Below, piece after piece: positions 40,494 to 49,019 of a DNA stretch of 64,000 nucleotides (within the stretch, counting starts at the first letter, position 1; each line of letters starts with the position of its first letter). The stretch is taken from the NCBI GenBank assembly GCA_963759115.1, contig CAVWXT010000001.1, forward strand, positions 186,001 through 250,000, given 5' to 3'. The notes beneath the pieces were generated by a model. The model did not search any database, was not told where the DNA came from, and was given only the letters and a program-made list of their open reading frames with translations. The translations under genes and the position numbers were made by a program. Origin of the DNA: CAVWXT01 sp963759115 (GTDB lineage Bacteria > Planctomycetota > Planctomycetia > Pirellulales > Thermoguttaceae).

Positions 40494-42000
40494 ATGAGCG
40501 ATGGATTTCCGATCGTCCTGACGGCCGACCGAACGCTGACCGCCGATTATCGTTTGTTGTTCGACGGGATGTTGGCGGCCAGCCAAACGACAACCGCCCC
40601 GCCGGCGGTCTTTGGCCGTCTCTTGATGCCGCAGAACAACCGTGGGCGAGCCCGCGCGAAGGTTGCCCCCTTGGGCCTGCGCCGCATCGAGGCGGCGCTG
40701 CTGGCCGGCGGATTCTCGCCCGACGAGGTGGCCGTCGTCACCGAAGACCAACTCGAAGGGGCCATCGGCCGCGCCACGCGGGTGATCGGCATATCTTCCG
40801 GCGAACCGGCCGGCTTGGGAATGAATAGCTCCACCATGACGGCCATCGCCGGCGGGCGGATTTATCCCCAGGCCATGTTCGGCCGGCTGATGCGGAAGAT
40901 ACGTCGTCTCAACCGCGACGTGTCGGCCAAGGTCGTCTTGGGTGGGCCGGGCGCTTGGCAAGTTGCGGGCGATCCGTCCGCCCGCAAGGCACTGGGCGTC
41001 GATCACGTCGTTTCCGGCTACGCCGACCGGGATGCGGCCGCGACGTTCCGCCGCTTGATGCGAGCACGAAACCCTGCCCGAGATCGTGACGGGCGGCTGG
41101 GACCCGGCCGTCCCCATTCCGCCGATTCGCGGGGCCAGCACCATGGGCGTGGTGGAGATCAGCCGCGGCTGCGGGCTGGGCTGCTCGTTCTGCACCATCG
41201 CCCGCGTGCCGATGGTTCATCTGCCGCCGCCGACCATTCTCGCCGACGTGGAGACCAACGTGGCCGCCGGCCCAGCCTGCATCGCCGCGCTGAGCGAAGA
41301 TTTCTTCCGCTACGGCGCCGAAGGCCTGAAGGTCAACCCCGCGGCCCTGATCGCTCTGTTGGGCGACATCCGCCGGCATTCCCCAGGTCCGCTTGATCCA
41401 AGATCGATCACGCGAACGTGGTCAGCGTTGCCCAATACGACGACCAACAACTCGAAGCCATCCACGATCTGCTGGTCGGCAATGATACCGGCCGTTACGT
41501 ATGGGTGAACGTAGGCGTGGAAACGGCCTCCGACGAGTTGCTCCGCCGGGCGGGCGGGGGAGCGAAAACCAGACGTGAAGGTTCTGAGCCGTGGGGCGAT
41601 TTCTGCGCCCGCCACTTGCGGCGGCTCTGCCGCGCCAAGTTCTTCCCCATGGCCAGCCTCATGATCGGCCTGCCCGGCGAGCGCGACGAGCACTTGCGGG
41701 AGACGCTGGCGTGGGTCGAGTCGCTGGCACGACCAGCGGATGGCGATTTTCCCGGTCCTCTTTGCGCCGGTGGACGGCACTCCGCCGCTCGATCCGCGCA
41801 CGTTGCGGCCCTTGCACTGGCAGTTGATCCGAGCCTGCTATCGCTTGAACTTCCGTTGGGTCCCTTGGTTCTACCGCGACAATCAGGCCGCCGCCGGCGT
41901 ATCGTGGGCCAAGCGAACGGCCCTGCAACTGATGGGCTACGGCCAGATTCTCCAGTGGAAGACGCTGTTTGCCTGGCATCAGTGGAAGGCGCGGCGATGA
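40494..42000 (+). CDS. Radical SAM enzyme with N-terminal B12-binding-like domain, frameshifted
   Basis: About 500 aa over three shifts (near 41075, 41405 and 41735). The N-terminus (RVIGISSGEPAGLG, KVVLGGPGAWQV) resembles a cobalamin-binding Rossmann domain. The SAM cluster motif is GCGLGCSFC (CxxxCxxC), followed by YVWVNVGVETASDELL and FPMASLMIGLPGE, typical of B12-dependent radical SAM enzymes. The last gene segment overlaps the next start (ATGA). It may methylate or cyclise a lipid or isoprenoid, judged only by neighbours. Confidence 0.7.
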
Positions 42001-43913
42001 GCACGGCCCCTCGATCGAAGGGCGGCGATGCGGCCCGCAGTTCGGACGCCCTCAGCAGCCTGTCGAAAAAGGGGACTGGCTCCGAACCGGCCGATGTGAA
42101 TGCCGCAAAAAACGGTGGTGGTGAGGTGCCTGTCCCCCTTTTTCAACAGGCTGTTAGGGACGCCCTTTCCGCGGCGCACGACCGCCTCCTGCAACTGATG
42201 CATCCCGACGGCTTTTGGGAAGGCCGGCTCTCTTCGTCCGCACTGGCCACGGCCACGGCCGTGAGTGCCTTGTCGCTGGCCGATGACGCAATCGACACGG
42301 ACAGGATCAGCTCGGGCATTGCCTGGCTGGCCGGAAATCAAAATGCCGACGGCGGCTGGGGCGATACCGCGGACAGCCCCAGCAATCTGGCGACAACGCT
42401 GTTGGCCATCGCCGCGCTGAATCTCGTCAAGGCCGCGGGAACAAGCTCTCCTTGCCTGGCTGGCGCCCTGGAAAGGGCCGAAGGGTATCTCGCCCACCGA
42501 GCAGGCAATTCTCCCGGCGCGATCGTCGAGGCCATCCGCCGCGAATACGGCGAAGACCGCACCTTCGCCGTCCCCATCCTGATGAACTGCGGTCTGGCTG
42601 GGCTGGTCTCCTGGGATGACATCCCGGGCCTGCCGTTCGAGTTGGCGGTCGTGCCGCACGGCTGGTACAAGGCACTGCGGCTGCACGTGGTGAGTTATGC
42701 GCTGCCGGCCTTGATCGCCATCGGGTTGCTGATCGACCGGCGCCATCCGCCCGCCGGCATCCTCCGACGGCTGGTTCGCACGGTGGTCACTCCGCGAGTG
42801 CTGGAGAAGCTCCGGCACATCCAACCGGAGCACGGCGGGTTCCTGGAAGCCACGCCCTTGACCAGCTTCGTGGCCATGGCGATGATCTCGCTGGTTGGCC
42901 GCGACCAACCCGTGGCCGCCCGGTGTCTTCAGTTCCTTCGCCAGTCGCAGCGACCGGACGGGGCCTGGCCGATCGATACGAACCTGTCGGCGTGGCTGAC
43001 AACGGCCGCTGTGGCCGCGCTGGCTTCGGCCGGCGAGTTGCCTCGCATCGATCGCGCCCGAACGGCGCAGTGGATTGCCTCGCAGCAATACAAAGTGCAG
43101 CATCCTTATACCCACGCCGAGCCCGGAGGTTGGGCGTGGACTCATCTTGCCGGCGGCGTGCCCGACGTGGACGACACCTCCGGGGCAATCATCGCGCTTA
43201 CGGAGTTGCAACATGGCGATGGCATTGCGGCTGGCGTGGCATGGCTGCTGGACTTGCAGAACCGCGACGGCGGATGGCCCACGTTCTGTCGCGGCTGGGG
43301 GAAGCTCCCCTTCGACCAGAGCGCACCCGACCTGACGGCCCACGCCCTGCGGGCGACTTCACGGCGTTGATCCGGCCATAACCTCACGCGCCTTCCGGCG
43401 CGCCGTCCGCCGCGGACTGGAGTATCTTCACCGGGCACAACAGTCGGACGGTTCCTGGTTGCCGTTGTGGTTCGGGAATCAGGGGCGCCTGGGCAAACGA
43501 ACCCCGTGCTCGGCACGTCGCGCGTGCTGCGGGCGCTCGAGGTGCTGGATCGTGACGGCGCCTCGGCGGCACGTGGCGTGGAGTACCTGTTCCGGTCGCA
43601 GAATGTCGACGGCGGTTGGGGCGGCGCCGAGGGCGTGGCCTCGTCCGTGGAAGAAACGGCCCTGGCGGTAGCCGCCCTGGCGCCCTGGGCCCAAACGCCG
43701 ACGGCGCACGCAGCCTTCATTCGCGGCGTCGATTACCTGCTGAGCGGCGTCGCCCGACCGCCGGACCGACCCGCTCCCATCGGCCTGTACTTCGCCCATC
43801 TCTGGTACTCCGAGCAACTCTATCCGCTCGTGTGGACGCTGGACGCCCTCGGCCGGGCCGCGAGAACCGCAAATTTCACCGGACAAGGAGCCGGCTCTGC
43901 GGGCGTCTGGTAG
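41997..43913 (+). CDS. Squalene-hopene-cyclase-like prenyltransferase/squalene oxidase repeat protein
   Basis: About 638 aa; the ATG overlaps the upstream stop. At least five QW motifs are seen: QNADGGWGD, QRPDGAWPID, QNRDGGWPTF, QQSDGSWLPLW and QNVDGGWGGA, giving an alpha/alpha barrel like class II terpene cyclases. The catalytic DxDD is replaced by DTNL (Asp327). Residues about 20-53 come from an inserted palindromic repeat. Frame changes near 43350 and 43480 break the 3' part. It may cyclise a polyprenoid or act as a prenyl-binding protein. The Fe-S/radical SAM/cyclase order looks like one operon. Confidence 0.7.
42054..42155. repeat. Palindromic repeat inserted in frame in the cyclase-like gene
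   Basis: Arms at 42054-42083 (AGCAGCCTGTCGAAAAAGG...) and 42125-42155 are inverted copies with about four mismatches and one gap, around 41 nt. It is translated as a low-complexity insert (SKKGTGSEPADVNAAKNGGG) without breaking the frame. Confidence 0.75.
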
Positions 43914-44080
43914 TGGCACAGTTTACCGGCCCCCTCAGAAAAATGTCAACCATTGGAGAGCGTCTTGTGGCTGTGTTGCTGGTGACGAGTTGCTGACAGG
44001 TGACCATTTCGTCTTTCCATCACGGCAAAACGGCCTCGGCATCTTCCTCATCAATCCGTGCCTGAAACAGGGGCATATGG

Positions 44081-44330
44081 ACGGCACACGTCGAGCGGCA
44101 CAACCTCACGATCCGCATGCTGACGAAACGGTTCACTCGGCTATCGCTGGAGTTCAGCGAAAAAGCCGGAAAACTTGTCGGCCGCATGTGCGATGTTCCC
44201 GGCCCATTACAATTTCTGCTCGCGGCCACGTGAGCCGAAAGAGGGTCGAAACCGTCTGCCGGCCGCCATGATGGCAGGGGTGGTCGATAGCCTCGGGAGC
44301 TGTGAGGATCTATGCGACTGGGTGACGGGA
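44081..44330 (+). pseudogene. IS1-like transposase remnant
   Basis: Fragments in two frames match the C-terminus of IS1-type transposases: HVERHNLTIRMLTKRFTRLS (from about 44087), then AACAMFPAHYNFCSRPREPK and RLPAAMMAGVVDSLGSCEDL. The N-terminal half and element ends are missing. The rest of 43914-44450 holds nothing else recognised. Confidence 0.7.
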
Positions 44331-44450
44331 CACGGCCGCCATGTGGGCAATGCCGCATAGCCTAGACAATTCACCGTTTTTGTGTTCAACTCATACGAAG
44401 AGAGTCAGGACATGGATGCCTTACATTCCAGTAAACGCGAGGTTTGACAG

Positions 44451-45272
44451 ATGGAATCAGAGACAGGGATGTTGGGGAATCTTGAGTTGAACGCGATTCA
44501 CCTTGGGGACACTCTGGAGTTGTGTCGGGAGTTGCCGACTTCAAGTATCGACCTAATTGTTTGCGATGGTCCCTACGGCAAGACGGAGAATGACTGGGAC
44601 AAGGTTTCCGATATTCAAGGCTACAATCTCAAACTAATCCGGGTTCTCTCCCGCCTCCTAAAGGAGGGAGGGACATTATATCTCTTCGGAAAACCGGATT
44701 GCCTCGATTTTGTTGACTACAGACCGTTCCTACAGTTGAACTCTCGCATCGTCTGGTATCAGCCCAGTAGACTAGCACAGGGTAGACGCAACTTCACAAA
44801 CAATTACGACATCATTGCCTATTTCAGCAAAGGGCCGGCTAAGACGTTCAACCTAGAAGACATACGGGTTCCCCAATTGGTGGAGCTAGAACACCGCCTT
44901 CGCTGTGAGCGTGTTCCATCGGTTCGGAACGGGAAGTATGGAAAGACAAAGTTCAATCCTGACGGAAAGAATCCAGGGGACGTATGGGGAGATATTAAGC
45001 AGCTAACCTACAAGTCAAAGGAATTGGTCGACCGAGCGCTGCTTAACACAATCCAGAAGCCCAAGGCGCTAATGGAACGGCTTGTTCGCGCAAGCAGTAA
45101 TGCGGGCGAAGTAGTGCTTGACCCATTCGCGGGTACAGGAACCGTCCCGGTGGTCTGTAGAGACCTTGACCGACGTTTCATCGGGTTTGAGAAAGACCCC
45201 AAGCTACGTCAGGTTTGCCTGGACAGGCTAGGCCGACTGGAAGCCGATTTGCGATACAGCCTCTTTCAATAG
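44451..45272 (+). CDS. DNA methyltransferase (N4/N6, beta-type), restriction-modification
   Basis: 273 aa. The catalytic motif IV is DGPYG (39-43) rather than DPPY. The SAM-binding motif I comes late, DPFAGTGTVPV near 225-235, so the order IV...I is that of beta-class N4-cytosine/N6-adenine methylases. No clear target-recognition insert was identified. Base composition is lower in GC than the surrounding isoprenoid genes. It converges on a putative restriction enzyme with a 5-nt gap, so it is probably a type II system acquired by transfer. Confidence 0.85.
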   Translation: MESETGMLGNLELNAIHLGDTLELCRELPTSSIDLIVCDGPYGKTENDWDKVSDIQGYNLKLIRVLSRLLKEGGTLYLFGKPDCLDFVDYRPFLQLNSRIVWYQPSRLAQGRRNFTNNYDIIAYFSKGPAKTFNLEDIRVPQLVELEHRLRCERVPSVRNGKYGKTKFNPDGKNPGDVWGDIKQLTYKSKELVDRALLNTIQKPKALMERLVRASSNAGEVVLDPFAGTGTVPVVCRDLDRRFIGFEKDPKLRQVCLDRLGRLEADLRYSLFQ

Positions 45273-45277
45273 GCAGG

Positions 45278-45779
45278 TCATTTGTGTCGGTAAACGACAG
45301 TGCCGTTTTCTGCGGCCCAGGTTTCGGAGAAGCCGACGTGTGATATTGCGTTTCTACTTCGGTCCAACTGGCTCTGTCTCAGTCCAGAGGGATGCGGGAG
45401 AGATTTCGTAAATGACTTTCACTGCCAGGGGCCGCACCTTGGAAAAGATCGCCAAGTATATGGATTTGTTCCGAGTTATTCTGCGACGTGACTCAGCCCG
45501 CTTGTCGGGCGGGGACTTGAACATCCGGTCTAATTGCCCAGTTCCGCCCTCATAACAACTCAGGTATTCGTACTTGACTGACGGGTCACTTGGGTCGCAA
45601 GCATCAGCATCTCGCTTGCTGCTAATCACTTCATGGCCGAGAATATCAGCGATTATCATTTCCTTGACTAGCCCCGGTTGAAGGATATTTGGTATCCCAA
45701 CCTGAAGCGCAATATCTTGCGCACGCACTACCAAGTCAATGATCTGCTTTCCGGCTTGTAGTCGGTCCATATTGCTCAA
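45278..45779 (-). CDS. Putative type II restriction endonuclease, frameshifted near the 3' end
   Basis: About 166 aa. MSNMDRLQAGKQIIDLVVRA begins the first frame. VKEMIIADILGHEVISSKRD and KYEYLSCYEGGTGQLDRMF look like a PD-(D/E)XK-type core, though catalytic residues were not assigned. After a shift near 45362 the sequence continues AISHVGFSETWAAENGTVVY to a TGA at 45278. It is convergent with the methylase and shares its lower GC. Function is inferred mainly from pairing. Confidence 0.6.
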
Positions 45780-46122
45780 GATCGGCCGACTATCGACAGG
45801 AACTGGAGTCGTAGAACGCGACTGATCGCGGTGTTCGCTGCCTCAGTGGCAATTTGAGCGTACCCGCAAGATGTTGGGCGGCTATTGCCACACTCGACGG
45901 GGATCTGATCGCGCGGCAACGGCTCTTCCTTTACACGTCTACACGTCGTCTTCTCCGACAGAACTGTACCACTACCGGGTGTCTCGACCGTTTGACGTCC
46001 CGAAAGAACCATGCGATACTAGAGACTTGTTGCGCCCGTCCCCCAATGGCGGCAAGCCGACTTGCTGCCCAGCGAACCTAACCGGATTTGCCCGTCCCCA
46101 AGACGCCCACCCTCGACTCCCG
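45780..46122. other. Intergenic region upstream of the DUF116 fusion gene
   Basis: 343 nt. Several frames are open but none looks coding; a 78-aa minus-strand frame (45776-46012) is unsupported. It probably contains the insertion junction of the restriction-modification unit and the promoter of the next gene. Confidence 0.35.
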
Positions 46123-47868
46123 ATGGCAACTGAGACGATCACCACCTCTGATCCTCCGGCCGAGGGCATCAAACGGGTTCCGCAGGATGCGGCCGTGCGT
46201 CAGGCCATGCGTTCGGTCGCCGCCGAACTGGCGAGGGAAATGGACCGCACCCGTCCGCCGTCGCGCGAAGATCTCGAGCGGCATGGCGAGATGCTCTTGG
46301 AGCGATTGGGCCTGCCGCGGCCGTTTCTCGGCTTCGCGATGGTGGCGGTAAGCAACGAGTTCTGGCGTTCCACGCTGGAAGCGACGCCGCGGGATCGCCG
46401 CCTGTTCCTCTTGCCCCACTGCCTCAGCAACCGCGACGCCTGCCGGGGCGAGTATGATTCCGTGGGCCTGCACTGCGCCGGCTGCGGAAGTTGCGGCATC
46501 GCCGCTCTACAGCGCGAGGCCCAACGGCTGGGCTACTGCGTGATCGTCGCCGAGGGAACCAGTTCGGTGTTGATGAAGATCCTTGAAGGCGACGCCGACG
46601 CCATCATCGGGGTCGCCTGCCTCGATTCGCTGGAGAAGTCGTTCCATCGCGTCGCCGAGTTGGGCGTGCCGCACATGGCCTTGCCGCTGTTGCGCGACGG
46701 CTGCGTCAACACGGAAGCCGAGGTCGACGAAATCCGGCGGCTGTTGGTGGCCGAAACGGCGGCCCGGCGGCCGGCGCCGCGAAGCTACGTTCCGCTGTTG
46801 CGCGAAACGACGCGGATGTTTCAGCAGCCGCTGATGGCCGAGCTTCTCGGGCCCTACGAAGAAGCGGCCGACGAAACGGCCGTGCAGGATGAGCGTCTCG
46901 CCTCGGTGCCGCGGATCGCCCTGGATTGGCTGAAGGAAGGGGGCAAACGATTGCGTCCTTTCGTAACGATTGCCGCGTACGCCGTGGCTCGCTACGGCTC
47001 GGCGATCCTGGACTGCAGCGAGGGGACGGGCGAGAAGATCCCCCTGGCGATCCGCCGCCTCGCCCTGGCCATCGAGGCCCTGCACAAGGCGTCGCTGGTG
47101 CATGACGACATCGAGGACGACGACGAGTTTCGGTACGGCCGCCCGACCCTGCACCGCGTCCATGGCGTGGCGCAAGCGGTCAACATCGGCGACTATCTGA
47201 TCGGCTTGGGCTATCGTTTGGTGGCCGGCGAAGCGAGCACTTTGGGGGCCGACTGCACCAGCGATATTCTCAATCGGCTCTCGCACGCCCACCTGGAGTT
47301 GTGCCGCGGTCAGGGCGCCGAGCTCGCCTGGCAGAATGGGCCGCGCGGACTTCCTCGGCCCCTGGACGTGCTGACGGTCTATGCGTTGAAGACGGCTCCC
47401 GCCTTCGAGGTGGCGATCTATGCGGGGCTCCGCGCCGCCGGCGTGACGGCCGACGTCGGCGCCCTCCGCCGTTTCTCGACCTGCGTCGGCGAGGGATTCC
47501 AAATCCGCAACGACCTGGACGACTGGCACGCCGACGACAACAACAAGCGGAGCCGCGGCCTGGATGCCCTGGCCGGGCGGCCCACGATTTTGCGGGCGTT
47601 TGCGGCGGAATCGCGTTACTCGCAGGCCCTTTCCGAATTAGCCGACCAGGATGGCCGACTCCCGCCGCAGGAGCGGCTGGATCGAGTCCGGGAACTCTAT
47701 TGCCGATCCGGTGCGTTTGTCAAGGCGGAACAGTTGCTGGGGAAGTTGCGGGCCCGCGGGCTGGATGCGGCGGCCGACTTCCCGTCGGCCGATCTCCAGG
47801 AGTTGATGCGGTTCCTGGTGCGGATGGTGTTGCCGGAGTCGGTCGAGCCCGAGGTTTCGGCCCGATGA
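46123..47868 (+). CDS. DUF116-polyprenyl synthetase fusion protein
   Basis: 581 aa from the ATG at 46123; the frame is open upstream but not coding-like. Residues about 90-210 form a DUF116 domain with Cys100, 107, 118, 121 and 124 (CLSNRDAC, CAGCGSC), GTSSV and IIGVACLDSLEK, probably binding metal or Fe-S. Residues about 250-560 are a trans-isoprenyl diphosphate synthase: GGKRLRPF (273-280), first Asp-rich motif DDIEDDD (328-334), and second motif NDLDD (463-467). It probably chain-elongates isoprenyl diphosphates; the DUF116 role is unknown. Its stop overlaps the next start (ATGA). Confidence 0.8.
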   Translation: MATETITTSDPPAEGIKRVPQDAAVRQAMRSVAAELAREMDRTRPPSREDLERHGEMLLERLGLPRPFLGFAMVAVSNEFWRSTLEATPRDRRLFLLPHCLSNRDACRGEYDSVGLHCAGCGSCGIAALQREAQRLGYCVIVAEGTSSVLMKILEGDADAIIGVACLDSLEKSFHRVAELGVPHMALPLLRDGCVNTEAEVDEIRRLLVAETAARRPAPRSYVPLLRETTRMFQQPLMAELLGPYEEAADETAVQDERLASVPRIALDWLKEGGKRLRPFVTIAAYAVARYGSAILDCSEGTGEKIPLAIRRLALAIEALHKASLVHDDIEDDDEFRYGRPTLHRVHGVAQAVNIGDYLIGLGYRLVAGEASTLGADCTSDILNRLSHAHLELCRGQGAELAWQNGPRGLPRPLDVLTVYALKTAPAFEVAIYAGLRAAGVTADVGALRRFSTCVGEGFQIRNDLDDWHADDNNKRSRGLDALAGRPTILRAFAAESRYSQALSELADQDGRLPPQERLDRVRELYCRSGAFVKAEQLLGKLRARGLDAAADFPSADLQELMRFLVRMVLPESVEPEVSAR

Positions 47869-48902
47869 CGTCGTCGCCCTACCTGGACATGCTGGACGAG
47901 TTGCTCCGCCCCGGCATTGCCGGACTGGGCCGGCGGTTCGTGGATCTTCAGATTGGCTTTGTGGCCGGCGGCCAGCAGTCCGACGGCGGTTTTGCCGGCC
48001 GGCAAGGCCGTTCCGACTTGTACTACACCGACTTCGCCCTGCGGACGCTGGCTTGGTTGGCGCCCGAGCACGCCGCTTTCGACCGTGCCGCCGGCTACTT
48101 GGCCCATCTGAAGCGTCCCCCGCGCGACACGGTTGAGTGTTTCAGCGTCCTCAATGCGCATCGCGTGTTGGGGCGTCGCTCCTCGGCAGCACGCGATCCC
48201 GAGGGCCACGGCCCGGGGACTGGTCCATTTTTCGGCGAGAAGACGCCTTCTGCTCACAAACAAGCGACCGAAAACATGGACCTGTCCCCTTTTGCGGCGC
48301 GGACATTCGACCCCTTGCCCCTGACCGAATGGCTCTACCGGAATCTTCTGCCCCGCGGCGGCTTTGCGCGGTTGGCACAGGACGAACGAGTGAGCGCGTA
48401 TCACACGTTTTTGGGCGCCCTGTGTTTCCAGATGTTGGGGGTCGAGATGCCGGCGGCCGATGACGCGATTCACGCCATCGAGACTCTCAGTCGCCCCGAC
48501 GGCGGCTATGTGGAACTGGCCGGCCAAACCGCTTCTCAAACCAGCGCCACCGCAGCGGCCGCGGCGTTTCTCATGATGCACGACGCCCTGCCGCCGGAGA
48601 ATGCGGCCCGCACGGCCCAGTTCCTTGCGGGCATGCAGAGCGCCGATGGCGGGCTCAAGCCCCACGCGACCGTCCCAGGCGGCGATTTGCTCTCGACCTT
48701 CACCGGCCTGCTCACGCTCGCGGGCCTCGACAGGCTGCACGCCATCGACGCCGCAGGGGTGGCGCGGTTCCTGCGGAGCGCTGCGCACCCCGGCGGCGGG
48801 TTCCTTTCGTGCAGCGAAGACGACTCGCCGGACGTCGAGTATACGTACTACGGCGTCGGCACGGTCGCACTATTGCGCATCGTGGCTGCGGCCGCCGCGT
48901 AG
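47865..48902 (+). CDS. Prenyltransferase beta-subunit-like repeat protein
   Basis: 345 aa; the ATG overlaps the polyprenyl synthetase stop, so the two are coupled. GGQQSDGGFAGRQGRSDLYY, then TDFALRTLAWL, and later LSRPDGGYVELAG, QSADGGLKPHA and HPGGGFLSC repeats are those of protein prenyltransferase beta subunits and related alpha/alpha barrels. A second palindromic repeat is inserted in frame at about residues 117-142. It is likely the acceptor or cyclase step acting on the polyprenyl product of the upstream enzyme; inferred. Confidence 0.75.
   Translation: MTSSPYLDMLDELLRPGIAGLGRRFVDLQIGFVAGGQQSDGGFAGRQGRSDLYYTDFALRTLAWLAPEHAAFDRAAGYLAHLKRPPRDTVECFSVLNAHRVLGRRSSAARDPEGHGPGTGPFFGEKTPSAHKQATENMDLSPFAARTFDPLPLTEWLYRNLLPRGGFARLAQDERVSAYHTFLGALCFQMLGVEMPAADDAIHAIETLSRPDGGYVELAGQTASQTSATAAAAAFLMMHDALPPENAARTAQFLAGMQSADGGLKPHATVPGGDLLSTFTGLLTLAGLDRLHAIDAAGVARFLRSAAHPGGGFLSCSEDDSPDVEYTYYGVGTVALLRIVAAAAA
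48215..48289. repeat. Palindromic repeat inserted in frame in the prenyltransferase-like gene
   Basis: Arms 48215-48236 (GGGGACTGGTCCATTTTTCG) and 48266-48289 are inverted copies around 29 nt and encode an insert reading GTGPFFGEKTPSAHKQATEN. It shares the GGGGAC(T/A)GG core with the element at 42054-42155. Confidence 0.7.
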
Positions 48903-48925
48903 TGAGAACAGGGTGACTTTTCCTT

Positions 48926-48950
48926 AGCCCAGACGTTTACGTCTGGGGCT
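48926..48950. terminator. Hairpin between convergent genes
   Basis: AGCCCAGACG/CGTCTGGGGCT with a TTTA loop and one bulged G, 24 nt after the prenyltransferase-like gene. It may serve as a bidirectional terminator or be a dispersed palindrome; no clean T-run follows. Confidence 0.45.
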
Positions 48951-49019
48951 GGGAAACCAGAAAAAAGGCCCCCTTTCCCACGTCTTGCCCCCAGTAGTGA
49001 CGCCCAAGGCGGAGTTCCG

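Noticed and set aside
45776..46012. 78-codon minus-strand frame
   Set aside because: No motif, no ribosome site, in a probable insertion junction.
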